From Carboxylicivirga sediminis (lineage in GTDB: Bacteria; Bacteroidota; Bacteroidia; Bacteroidales; Marinilabiliaceae), in NCBI RefSeq assembly GCF_018156225.1, contig NZ_JAGTAR010000017.1, positions 1 through 64,000 of the forward strand: DNA of 64,000 bases, written 5' to 3'. The translations under genes and the position numbers were made by a program. This document shows positions 25,648 through 34,066 of the stretch, in pieces. Each line of letters opens with the position of its first letter. Position 1 is the first letter of the stretch. A model generated the notes under the pieces. It was not told the origin of the DNA. It made no database searches and saw nothing but the letters and a program-made list of their open reading frames with translations.

Positions 25648-27303
25648 ATGCTCAAGTCATTATCTATATCTAATTACGCCTTAATCGATAAGGTTGAAGT
25701 GACATTTGACGGCGGCTTAACCGTTATTACCGGCGAAACAGGTGCGGGTAAGTCTGTTCTGCTTGGAGCCCTTTCGTTGATTTTAGGTCAGCGAAGTGAT
25801 GTAAATGCTTTGCTTAACAAGGAGCAGAAGTGTGTGGTTGAAGGAGAGTTTTATATTGGCAATTATGGTTTGCTTGATTTCTTCAATGAGCATGATGTGG
25901 ATTATGAGGAGGTAACAATCATCCGACGCGAGTTGCTGCCTTCAGGTAAATCGCGGGCCTTTGTCAACGATACACCTGTTAATCTTGGTTTTTTGAAAAG
26001 TATTAGTGCTCAGTTGATAGATGTGCACTCTCAACATCAAAACCTGCTGCTTGATGATAATGGATTTCATAGGATGGTGGTTGATACCTTAGCTGGCAAT
26101 AAGACGTTGCTTGAGGAATACCGCATTAACTATGTTGCCTATAAAGCCTTACAAAAGGAAATTGAGGAGCTGATTGCGGAGAATGAGAAACAAAAGGCAG
26201 ATCTGGATTATATGCAGTTTCAGTTTGAGCAGCTGGATAGTGCTAAATTACAGAACGGTGAGCAGGAAGAGCAGGAACAATTACTTGAGCAATTATCTCA
26301 TGCCGAAGAGATTAAGATGAATTTAGTGGAGGTGGTTAATAACCTCAGTCAGGAACCGGCACCAGTATTAGGACTATTAACAGATTCTGTTAATAAGCTT
26401 GGCCGGATAGCTAATTATTTACCTGATGGGGAGGAGTTGATTCAACGTTTGGAGTCGGCTCGCATCGATCTGAAAGATTTGGCGGACGATATTGAAGCAC
26501 GCTCTGAAGATCTGGATTATAACCCTGAGCTGATTCAGCAAGTGCAAGAGCGTCTTAATCTGATTTATAGTTTACAGCAGAAGCATCGGGTTGATAGCGT
26601 TGAAAAGTTAATGGCACTCAGAGATGAGTTGGGACAGGCTATTGATAAGGTAAATTTCTTTGATGATGAGCTGAAAGCAAAGCAAGGGAAACTGCAGCAG
26701 CTTGAAAAGGAACTGGTGAAGGCAGGTAAAGCCATTACCAAGAGCCGAACAGGTGTTTTTGAACTGGTTAAATCAAACATTGAGAAGCAGCTGCAAACTC
26801 TCGGTATTCCGCATGCTAATTTTGTGATTCAGCACCAGGTAAGTAAACATTTTACGAATGATGGTGTTGATGAAATTGAGTTTCTGTTTTCTGGCAATAA
26901 AGGCGGTCGGCCGTCGCCCATTAATAAGGTCGCCTCTGGAGGGGAAATATCACGTGTGATGTTGTCTATTAAATCTCTTCTGTCGTCATCAAAGGGTTTA
27001 CCAACTATTATTTTTGATGAGATAGATACCGGAGTTTCGGGTGAGGTGGCTGATCAGATGGGTGGTATCATGGCTCAAATGGGAAACTCTATGCAGGTAA
27101 TTAGTATCACTCATTTACCGCAAATTACAGTCAAGGGCGATCATCATTTTAAAGTGTTTAAAACGGATGAGGCCGAAAAAACAATATCTAATATCCGAAA
27201 ACTTTCACACGAAGATAGGGTCGTAGAGGTGGCAAAGATGTTAAGTGGATCAACTTTATCGGAGGCCGCTATCGAAAATGCACGTTCGCTATTGAATAAC
27301 TAA
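25648..27303 (+). CDS. recN: DNA repair protein RecN
   Basis: 551-residue SMC-like ATPase that helps join and repair double-strand breaks. It has a Walker A motif GETGAGKSVLLGAL near residue 30, a long coiled coil (about 150-370), the ABC signature VASGGEISRVM near 425-436, Walker B PTIIFDEIDTGVSG near 450, and a QVISITHLPQI switch segment. Length fits the family (E. coli 553). It is the last gene of the bamD operon. Only a weak hairpin follows before fabI, which has its own promoter. Confidence 0.97.
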   Translation: MLKSLSISNYALIDKVEVTFDGGLTVITGETGAGKSVLLGALSLILGQRSDVNALLNKEQKCVVEGEFYIGNYGLLDFFNEHDVDYEEVTIIRRELLPSGKSRAFVNDTPVNLGFLKSISAQLIDVHSQHQNLLLDDNGFHRMVVDTLAGNKTLLEEYRINYVAYKALQKEIEELIAENEKQKADLDYMQFQFEQLDSAKLQNGEQEEQEQLLEQLSHAEEIKMNLVEVVNNLSQEPAPVLGLLTDSVNKLGRIANYLPDGEELIQRLESARIDLKDLADDIEARSEDLDYNPELIQQVQERLNLIYSLQQKHRVDSVEKLMALRDELGQAIDKVNFFDDELKAKQGKLQQLEKELVKAGKAITKSRTGVFELVKSNIEKQLQTLGIPHANFVIQHQVSKHFTNDGVDEIEFLFSGNKGGRPSPINKVASGGEISRVMLSIKSLLSSSKGLPTIIFDEIDTGVSGEVADQMGGIMAQMGNSMQVISITHLPQITVKGDHHFKVFKTDEAEKTISNIRKLSHEDRVVEVAKMLSGSTLSEAAIENARSLLNN

Positions 27304-27383
27304 TCAGCTATTTATAACTTACAAGAACCTTTTTAATAATTAATTGTTAAAGAAGGTTAGGTATAGAATATTAACATTGAAAC

Positions 27384-27413
27384 TTGTGTTGTGCAACATA
27401 TGCAGTATATTTG
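27384..27413 (+). promoter_or_regulatory. Bacteroidota-type promoter of fabI
   Basis: TTG at 27384-27386, a 19-base spacer and TATATTTG at 27406-27413 give a textbook -33/-7 pair. The start codon is 22 bases after the -7 element. Confidence 0.8.
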
Positions 27414-27434
27414 TGCGCTCAAAATTAAATTAAT

Positions 27435-28280
27435 ATGGGATTTGATCTTTTAAAAGGAAAAAGAGGGATTATTTTTGGTGCCCTAAATGACATGTCTATC
27501 GCATGGAAAGTAGCTGAAAGAGCTTACGAAGAAGGAGCACGTTTTACTTTATCTAATACTCCGGTAGCTTGCCGCATGGGTGAGGTGGTTGAATTAGGTA
27601 AGAAATGTGAAGCAGAAATTATTCCTGCTGATGCTACCAATGTAGCCGACCTTGAAAATGTTTTCCAGAAATCGATGGATGTGCTTGGAGGTAAAGTTGA
27701 CTTCGTATTGCACTCAATCGGTATGTCGCTAAACGTTCGTAAAAAGCGGGTTTATCATGATTTAGACTATAACTATCTAACTAAAACATTAGATATTTCG
27801 GCTATTTCATTTCATAAAATGTTGCAGGTAGCTTTCAAGATGGATGCTGTAAGTGAGTGGGGCTCTGTTCTTGGGTTAAGCTATGTGGCTGCACAGCGCA
27901 CATTCTATGGTTACAACGATATGGCTGATGCCAAAGCTTTATTAGAGTCAATTGGCCGTAGCTTTGGTTATATTTATGGTCGCGAGCGAAAAGTGCGTGT
28001 TAACACTATTTCGCAGTCGCCTACAGTAACGACAGCTGGTAGTGGAGTGAAAGGTATTGATGGCCTTATCGACTTCTCTGACCGTATGTCGCCACTTGGC
28101 AATGCTGATGCAGCCGACTGTGCTGACTACTGTTTGACTATGTTCTCAGACTTAACTCGTAAGGTGACCATGCAGAACCTGTTCCACGATGGCGGTTTCT
28201 CAAATGTGGGGATGAGCCTCAGGGCCATGACACAGTATAATAAGAGTTTTGATACCGATGATATTGAAACCAAATACTAA
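27435..28280 (+). CDS. fabI: Enoyl-[acyl-carrier-protein] reductase FabI
   Basis: 281-residue short-chain dehydrogenase that reduces the enoyl-ACP double bond in the last step of each fatty-acid elongation cycle. The NADH-binding start KRGIIFGALNDMSIAWKVA replaces the usual Gly-rich loop in the manner of FabI. The catalytic pair is Tyr160 and Lys167 with the FabI-specific six-residue spacing (YNDMADAK). The segment VRVNTISQSPTVTTAGSGV matches the substrate loop. It is monocistronic with its own promoter and terminator. It is the expected target of triclosan-type inhibitors; no resistance-type feature is judged here. Confidence 0.95.
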   Translation: MGFDLLKGKRGIIFGALNDMSIAWKVAERAYEEGARFTLSNTPVACRMGEVVELGKKCEAEIIPADATNVADLENVFQKSMDVLGGKVDFVLHSIGMSLNVRKKRVYHDLDYNYLTKTLDISAISFHKMLQVAFKMDAVSEWGSVLGLSYVAAQRTFYGYNDMADAKALLESIGRSFGYIYGRERKVRVNTISQSPTVTTAGSGVKGIDGLIDFSDRMSPLGNADAADCADYCLTMFSDLTRKVTMQNLFHDGGFSNVGMSLRAMTQYNKSFDTDDIETKY

Positions 28281-28287
28281 AACATTG

Positions 28288-28317
28288 TGAAAGGGTGCCG
28301 AAAGCACCCTTTTTTTA
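28288..28317 (+). terminator. Terminator of fabI
   Basis: A 9-bp stem (28290-28298 with 28304-28312) with a CGAAA loop, followed by a T run. Confidence 0.88.
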
Positions 28318-28375
28318 TAGGGTTAATTTCCTAAAAGCACTGCTCTCAAAATTTTCAAAGTCTTTTATTTATCAT

Positions 28376-28383
28376 TAAATTTG
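28376..28383 (+). promoter_or_regulatory. Probable -7 element of cysDN
   Basis: TAAATTTG matches TAnnTTTG; the -33 region has only a TTTTC match about 20 bases upstream. It lies 74 bases before the chosen cysD start. Confidence 0.45.
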
Positions 28384-28456
28384 GCGTCGTTTTTGTTAAG
28401 AGATGGCAGACGACAGCATATCTGTCAAGTTATATTGTAAGACAAATCAACTTATC

Positions 28457-29362
28457 ATGGATCAATACCGAATAAATCACCTTAAGGAACTGGAAGCAGA
28501 GTCTATCTATGTTATTCGAGAGGTTGCAGCTCAATTTGAAAATCCTGTGATGTTATTCTCCGGAGGAAAAGACTCAATTGTAATGTTTCATTTGGCGCGC
28601 AAGGCTTTTTGGCCGGGCAAAGTCCCTTTTCCTTTAATGCACATCGATACAGGCCATAACTTCCCCGAAGCGTTGGAATACCGCGATCGTATTATGGAGG
28701 AAACAGGTACTAAATGTATTGTTGCATTGGTGCAGGATTCAATTGATCAGGGCCGCGTAGTAGAAGAAAAAGGCGTTAATGCCAGTCGTAATAAGCTTCA
28801 GACCGTAACACTTCTGGATGCGATAGAAAATCATAAGTTTGATGCAGCCATGGGTGGCGGGCGCCGTGATGAAGAAAAGGCACGTGCTAAAGAACGTTTC
28901 TTCTCACACCGTGACGAATTTGGACAGTGGGATCCAAAGAATCAACGTCCCGAACTTTGGAATATCTTCAATGGTCGTAAAAACATGGGCGAGCACTTCC
29001 GTGTATTCCCAATCAGTAACTGGACCGAAATGGACGTGTGGCAATACATCTATATGGAACAAATTGACTTACCAAGTCTTTATTTTACGCACAAGCGTGA
29101 GGTATTTAATCGCGATGGTGTTTGGTTGGCTAAATTGCCCTTTATGCAGTTGAAAGATACTGAAAAAGTAGAGACGCTTGATGTACGTTGTCGTACCATT
29201 GGTGATGTTACTTGTACAGGTCTAACACTATCAACAGCTAATACATTAGAGGATATCATTCATGAAGTGGCATCAACAAGAACAACCGAGCGTGGAGGAC
29301 GTGCTGATGATAAGCGTTCTGAATCGGCCATGGAAGATCGTAAGCGTGAAGGTTATTTCTAA
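28457..29362 (+). CDS. cysD: Sulfate adenylyltransferase subunit 2 (CysD)
   Basis: 301 residues from the ATG at 28457, the length and N-terminus (MDQYRINHLKELEAES) expected for the family; an in-frame ATG at 28403 would add 18 unconserved residues but is also possible given the promoter position. The PP-loop LFSGGKDSIVMFHLA binds ATP. Later conserved parts are HIDTGHNFPEAL, GGGRRDEEKARAKERFFS and ISNWTEMDVWQYI. Together with CysN it makes adenosine 5'-phosphosulfate from sulfate and ATP in the cytosol. cysN follows after 28 bases. No cysC, cysH or sulfite reductase genes are in the window. Confidence 0.95.
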   Translation: MDQYRINHLKELEAESIYVIREVAAQFENPVMLFSGGKDSIVMFHLARKAFWPGKVPFPLMHIDTGHNFPEALEYRDRIMEETGTKCIVALVQDSIDQGRVVEEKGVNASRNKLQTVTLLDAIENHKFDAAMGGGRRDEEKARAKERFFSHRDEFGQWDPKNQRPELWNIFNGRKNMGEHFRVFPISNWTEMDVWQYIYMEQIDLPSLYFTHKREVFNRDGVWLAKLPFMQLKDTEKVETLDVRCRTIGDVTCTGLTLSTANTLEDIIHEVASTRTTERGGRADDKRSESAMEDRKREGYF

Positions 29363-29390
29363 ACTTTGTTAAATCTGAAAATTCAATAAT

Positions 29391-30668
29391 ATGTCCGGAA
29401 AAGAATCAGGATATCTCGATATGGAGCTTTTACGATTCACCACTGCAGGTAGTGTTGATGATGGTAAAAGTACATTAATAGGTCGTTTATTATACGATAG
29501 TAAAGCCATCTTTGAAGATCAGATGGAAGCTATTGAGCGTGTTAGTGAACGCTCGGGGCATGAAGAGGTGAATCTGGCTTTGTTAACAGATGGTTTGCGC
29601 TCGGAGCGTGAACAGGGTATTACCATTGATGTGGCTTATCGTTATTTTGCAACGCCTAAGCGTAAGTTCATTATTGCCGATACGCCGGGGCACATTCAGT
29701 ATACCCGTAACATGGTAACTGGTGCAAGTACCGCTAACGTGGCCTTGATTTTGGTGGATGCCCGTCATGGTGTTTTGGAGCAGACTTTGCGTCATGCCTA
29801 CATTGCTTCTTTGTTGCAGATTCCTCATGTTATTTTCTGTATCAACAAAATGGATTTGGTTGATTACAGCCAGGAAACTTTTGAGAAGATTAAATCTGAT
29901 ATTGATGCAGTGTCATCAAAATTATCAGTCAAAGATATTCGCTTTGTGCCAATTAGTGCCTTAAAGGGTGATAACGTTGTCGATCGTTCTGAGGTAATGG
30001 ATTGGTACGATGGTCCAACTTTAATGTATCTGCTGGAGAATATCCACATCAGCAGCGATATTAATCACGATGACTTCCGTTTTCCAGTGCAGTATGTGAT
30101 TCGTCCTCAGTCAGCTGAGTGGCCAGATTACCGTGGCTATGCCGGACGAATTGCCAGTGGTGCTATTAAGGTGGGCGACGAGGTAGGTGTATTGCCAAGT
30201 GGTTTTACTTCTAAAGTGAAAACCATTGATATGATGGAGGAATCTTTGGATGTTGGTTTTGCGCCTCAGTCGGTTTCTATTACTCTGGAGGATGAGATTG
30301 ACATTAGCCGTGGTGATATGCTGATTAAGAGAAATAATGGCTCTGAGCCGAAAAATAGTCAGGATATTGAAGCGATGGTGTGCTGGTTTAATGAGCGTAA
30401 GCTGATGCCGCGTGGTAAGTATGTGATTAAACATACTTCTTCAGATGCCCGTTGTATGGTGACTGATATTCAGTATAAGATGAATATTAATACACTTGAA
30501 AAGAATGAAGAAGATAAAGAGGTTGGTATGAATGATATTGCGCGTATCAAGATTCGCTCAACAAAGCCTTTGTTCTTCGATTCGTATAGTCGTAATCGCA
30601 TCACAGGTAGTATAATACTGGTTGATGAAGCAACTAACGAAACGGTAGCTGCCGGTATGATTATTTAA
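29391..30668 (+). CDS. cysN: Sulfate adenylyltransferase subunit 1 (CysN GTPase)
   Basis: 425-residue translation-factor-type GTPase that drives the CysD reaction. GTP motifs are GSVDDGKST at 17-25 (G1), DTPGH (G3) and NKMD (G4), followed by two beta-barrel domains. The length matches a stand-alone CysN; no APS kinase domain (CysC) is fused at the C-terminus. It is the second gene of the cysDN pair and is followed by a bidirectional hairpin. Sulfate activation may feed cysteine synthesis or sulfated/sulfonated products; the window does not show which. Confidence 0.95.
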   Translation: MSGKESGYLDMELLRFTTAGSVDDGKSTLIGRLLYDSKAIFEDQMEAIERVSERSGHEEVNLALLTDGLRSEREQGITIDVAYRYFATPKRKFIIADTPGHIQYTRNMVTGASTANVALILVDARHGVLEQTLRHAYIASLLQIPHVIFCINKMDLVDYSQETFEKIKSDIDAVSSKLSVKDIRFVPISALKGDNVVDRSEVMDWYDGPTLMYLLENIHISSDINHDDFRFPVQYVIRPQSAEWPDYRGYAGRIASGAIKVGDEVGVLPSGFTSKVKTIDMMEESLDVGFAPQSVSITLEDEIDISRGDMLIKRNNGSEPKNSQDIEAMVCWFNERKLMPRGKYVIKHTSSDARCMVTDIQYKMNINTLEKNEEDKEVGMNDIARIKIRSTKPLFFDSYSRNRITGSIILVDEATNETVAAGMII

Positions 30669-30687
30669 GCAAAATGTTTAGTTCAAA

Positions 30688-30724
30688 TAAAAGGCCGCTT
30701 CTCGTTTGAGTAGCGGCCTTTCTT
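30688..30724. terminator. Bidirectional terminator between cysN and FadL-like gene
   Basis: A 10-bp GC-rich stem (30690-30699 with 30712-30721) flanked by A and T runs, between two convergent genes. Confidence 0.88.
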
Positions 30725-30749
30725 ATGGTTAAGAATAGGTTGGAGAAGG

Positions 30750-32315
30750 TTAAAATTTCCAACCAAAGGTAAAGCTAGCCTGATGGTTTCTGTATTCCAG
30801 CGCAACCGGATCAGTAAACGATAGTCCGTGTAGAAGTGACTGATCGCTCACAGTGTCTATATAATAGTTGTCTTTATTGAATTTATAGGCATAGGCCACG
30901 TCAAAGAAGAAGTTTTTACTGCGTACACCAATACCTCCTGTAGCCATCCATTTTGTGAGTTCCTGACCGATAAACTCCTTCTTAAGAGGCGAATCAAAAT
31001 AGGCTCCACCTGCGCGAATAGCCAAATAAGGAACGGGTTTAATTTCAAGGCCTGCCTTAAAGTCATGCGTCACCTTCATCGTTGTTTTGATAGCTTCGTT
31101 GGCATCCTTAATGTTAGTGGCAAATCGGCTTGATGAAAATTTTGACGAAGTATGATCGGTCATTTCATAGTCAAATGAGAGAAGCCCAAATTTTCCCAGG
31201 ATCATTGAAATGCTACCCTGGGCTCGGTAGGGAGTACGGTAGTCATATGAAAATTCACCATGTTCAAAGGGTTTGTCAAATGAACGATAATCAATGAAAT
31301 ATGAGCTAATACCCTTGTTGAATTTTTCATCAATATTATAGAAAGTTGGGGTGTGAAAAGATGCTCCTAAGCGAATGGGGAATAAGTTGACGATTAATCC
31401 AAACTTACCATTCACTCCAAATCCTTTTTGTGATAACTTGTTGTAGGCATCAAAGTAATTTACATCTTCGGGGCCGGATGGAACGAAGCTGTTATTGTTA
31501 ACTTCTCTGAAACTTTCTTTTTGCTCAAATCGGTAAGTTTGAAAGTTTAGAGAGGCACCAAGTAAGAGTACATGACTAATGTTAGCGCCAAAAGTAAGTC
31601 CGTACTCGCCAGAATAACCGCTGCGCTCTATTATATTGTATTGGTCAATTCCGTTAACATTACGATCAAAAATATAACCATCCGCATCAATGTCTTCGTA
31701 TTGGCTAAAGTACTCGTAGCTTCCTTCCTCAACAGGGTCAAAAAGATACGCTTCGTAAGCAAAATACTCTCTGTTTTTAAAACTCTCGGGAGCTTGACCG
31801 TTGGCATCCCAAACAATATTATTCAGTAATGTATTGAGTTGTGTCGGATAGCCCGACGCGTCGTAATAATCTTGTACGCCCCTGCCCATAAACATACTGG
31901 TGTTTTCGTTAAAATCGGCAGTGCGGGTGTAAGTTAATCCAAAGTGAGTACTGATTAGTCCTTTTTCTTTCTCCCTCATGGGCTTGTTGGTTGCCACTCC
32001 ACCTACCTGGTTGAATGGGAAGGCGTATTTATCATCTTTATCGGCCAATCCCATGTAATTTGTTTTGGATTGATTTAAAGAAATAGACGGTGTAAAAGCA
32101 AATTCTGAAGTGCGATATACTGCAATGCCCGCCGGGTTAATGCTTATACCGGTTAAGTCGCCTCCCAATGAGCCAAATGCGTTAGCCATGCCAAGAGAGC
32201 GAGACGTACCAGTGAGTTCTCTTTTATTAAACCTAAGGGCATCATCCAGGTTTTGTGCGTTTAAGAAACTGCTAACAAGCAGGCTAGCAAGCAGAATGTA
32301 TAATGACTTTTTCAT
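30750..32315 (-). CDS. OMPP1/FadL/TodX-type outer-membrane protein
   Basis: 521 residues. After the signal peptide (1-20, ending LNAQ) comes a segment RSLGMANAFGSLGGDLTGISINPAGIAVY, the typical FadL-family start in which a small N-terminal hatch fills the barrel. Amphipathic strands follow, and the chain ends in an aromatic residue (FTFGWKF). The family moves hydrophobic compounds such as long-chain fatty acids across the outer membrane; substrate is unknown here. The neighbouring lipoprotein gene (32350-33831) is on the same strand 34 bases upstream, so the two may be co-transcribed. Confidence 0.87.
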   Translation of the reverse strand: MKKSLYILLASLLVSSFLNAQNLDDALRFNKRELTGTSRSLGMANAFGSLGGDLTGISINPAGIAVYRTSEFAFTPSISLNQSKTNYMGLADKDDKYAFPFNQVGGVATNKPMREKEKGLISTHFGLTYTRTADFNENTSMFMGRGVQDYYDASGYPTQLNTLLNNIVWDANGQAPESFKNREYFAYEAYLFDPVEEGSYEYFSQYEDIDADGYIFDRNVNGIDQYNIIERSGYSGEYGLTFGANISHVLLLGASLNFQTYRFEQKESFREVNNNSFVPSGPEDVNYFDAYNKLSQKGFGVNGKFGLIVNLFPIRLGASFHTPTFYNIDEKFNKGISSYFIDYRSFDKPFEHGEFSYDYRTPYRAQGSISMILGKFGLLSFDYEMTDHTSSKFSSSRFATNIKDANEAIKTTMKVTHDFKAGLEIKPVPYLAIRAGGAYFDSPLKKEFIGQELTKWMATGGIGVRSKNFFFDVAYAYKFNKDNYYIDTVSDQSLLHGLSFTDPVALEYRNHQASFTFGWKF

Positions 32316-32349
32316 ATAGGTTAAATATTAGGGTAAATAGATTAAGTGC

Positions 32350-33831
32350 TTATCGTCTTCCTCCGCTTCGTGATGAGCCACTGCTTCGTGATGAACCAGA
32401 GCTTGAACTTGAGCTGCGTGAGCTCCCGCTTGAGCTACTTCCTGAATAGCTACTTGAACTACTCGAACTTCGGCTTGGCGTGTAAGAGCTGTGGCTGCTA
32501 CTACCAGATGAACGGCTAGGAGTATAGCTGCTTCGGCTACTACTTCCAGACGAACGACTTGGCGAATAGCTGCTTCGACCGCTATTGCTGTAGCTTTTAT
32601 TTGATGAACTACTGTTGCTTTGACTACGCGTTGTCATGCTTCTGTTTGTTGAGCTAGAGCTACGTGTTGAAGAAGGTCGACTGTAACTGCTGTTTCTATT
32701 ATAGGTAGCTCTGCTTGTGTTGCTCCTTGAATTAGAATAGCTGGGGGTGTAGCTTCTCCTGGTATTGCCCTGACTTCTTGAGGTTCCAACGGAACCTGAA
32801 CTCTTGGTAGTGTTATCTTGTCGGCCAACTCTGGTGTATGTATTGCCGGTTTTAGTACTGGTTATTGTCCGTTGGTTCTGACTGTTATGCGTTACACTGG
32901 TTGTGCCACGTATATAGGATTCTCTCGTAGGTGTAGTTTCAATGTAGCTTTTGGTGCTGGCAGTTCTGCCGCTTGAAATTCTGCTTGAGGAAACTCTGGA
33001 ACTACCTTCCGGACGCACAGATGTGGCCTGTCCACCTCTTGGTCTGTATTCGCGGGCGATACCACCGCCACCAGGGTTGTGAATGGGAGGGTAATAATTG
33101 CCATGCCAAGCATCATGATAAGAGTGGCAATAGTAGGGACCAAAAAATGGGTTGTACCATGGGCTATACCATGGTGTATACCATGGATAGTAATTGTGGC
33201 TGTAATAAGGGAATCCCCATCCCCAGCTCATAGATACATTCCAGCGCCATGGGTTGCGGTAGCCGTAATTCCATCGGTAGTCGTTGTACCAAGGATTGCT
33301 CCAGGTGGGGAAGGCATAGGCGTAGTTACCATCTACATATACGTTCCAGTCCCAGTTATTGAAATAAACCATGTCATTATATAGAGGCGACCAGTAGGGG
33401 ATGCCATTGAAAGGTCCATGAAATCTTATGAGTCGTTCGGCATAATCCTGATCCATGGTTGAACCATTGAATCCATCCACCCAGTAACCAGTTTCTTCAT
33501 TAAAATAGACTAATGTGTCCATTTGTGCCAGCGAATCATTGGCAAGCAGATCCATGTAATCAGCCTGTATTTGAGAGAAGTTTCTGTTGTCCTCTGTTGC
33601 CAGTTCTGATTGGTTGTACTGGTTTTTAAGTTGATTAACTGTTTTCTGATCTTCTTTTCTTATTGCTTTATCTTGTGCAATTGGCGCATAAGAATCGTTA
33701 ACTGCTACAGGATTGCTTTTGGGTTTATAATACAAATCATCATCGTAGTAACTGCTGTCAAGATACTGAGAAGAACTACATCCGCTTAAAAAAAGCAGGA
33801 TAAATAAGCCGAATACTGTATAGGTTTTCAT
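32350..33831 (-). CDS. Tyr/Trp-rich, Ser-rich low-complexity lipoprotein
   Basis: 493 residues from the ATG at 33831, chosen because it gives a lipoprotein signal (MKTYTVFGLFILLFLSGC, Cys18); a longer frame upstream lacks a signal. The N-terminal third is charged and Gln/Asn-rich. The middle (about 165-265) is extraordinarily rich in Trp, Tyr, Pro and Asn, with repeats such as PWYTPWYSPWYNP. The last 153 residues are mostly Ser, Arg, Thr and Tyr with near-repeats of SYTPSRSSGSSS. I know similar proteins in marine Bacteroidota only as hypothetical; no enzymatic motif is seen. Adhesive or surface-coat roles are speculation. Confidence 0.72.
   Translation of the reverse strand: MKTYTVFGLFILLFLSGCSSSQYLDSSYYDDDLYYKPKSNPVAVNDSYAPIAQDKAIRKEDQKTVNQLKNQYNQSELATEDNRNFSQIQADYMDLLANDSLAQMDTLVYFNEETGYWVDGFNGSTMDQDYAERLIRFHGPFNGIPYWSPLYNDMVYFNNWDWNVYVDGNYAYAFPTWSNPWYNDYRWNYGYRNPWRWNVSMSWGWGFPYYSHNYYPWYTPWYSPWYNPFFGPYYCHSYHDAWHGNYYPPIHNPGGGGIAREYRPRGGQATSVRPEGSSRVSSSRISSGRTASTKSYIETTPTRESYIRGTTSVTHNSQNQRTITSTKTGNTYTRVGRQDNTTKSSGSVGTSRSQGNTRRSYTPSYSNSRSNTSRATYNRNSSYSRPSSTRSSSSTNRSMTTRSQSNSSSSNKSYSNSGRSSYSPSRSSGSSSRSSYTPSRSSGSSSHSSYTPSRSSSSSSSYSGSSSSGSSRSSSSSSGSSRSSGSSRSGGRR
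32353..32811 (-). repeat. Ser/Arg-rich low-complexity repeat region
   Basis: This DNA encodes the C-terminal 153 residues of the lipoprotein. It includes three near-identical units of the type SY(S/T)PSRSSGSSS followed by poly-Ser with Gly and Arg. Such repeats can expand or shrink by slippage. Confidence 0.8.
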
Positions 33832-34017
33832 CGCTAATCCTCCGGATTTACAAGGTTTAATTACACATGAAAAGAAGCAAATACCGTGCCGTATATTAAA
33901 AAATGTAAATAATATTTCAATAAATGTTAAAGGTGGTTGTTTCGGTTGTTTCTCTTCTGATGTGTGCAATATTAAAAAATCAAGGGTTATGGCCTAACGA
34001 ATTGGCTTAAATTTTGT

Positions 34018-34025
34018 TATTTTTG
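34018..34025 (+). promoter_or_regulatory. Possible -7 element of proS
   Basis: TATTTTTG matches TAnnTTTG 41 bases before the proS start; no good -33 match at the right distance. Confidence 0.4.
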
Positions 34026-34066
34026 TGCCTCTTGTTTAGAAACGGATATAAATTAAGAATTAGAAG

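Noticed and set aside
27304-27434. Terminator after recN formed by AACCTT and AAGGTT arms near 27327-27358
   Set aside because: The stem is bulged and AT-rich with no T run; too weak to annotate.
28403-28456. Longer CysD start adding 18 residues
   Set aside because: The shorter form matches the family N-terminus and usual length of about 301-302; the longer start remains possible because of a -7 element at 28376-28383.
32353-32640. Repeats that could suggest a CRISPR array or tandem DNA repeat
   Set aside because: The repeats are codon-level Ser/Arg repeats within a gene, irregular in length and without unique spacers.
32634-33384. Open frames on both strands overlapping the Tyr/Trp- and Ser-rich lipoprotein
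   Set aside because: Low-complexity coding DNA yields long alternative frames; only the frame with a lipoprotein signal is credible.
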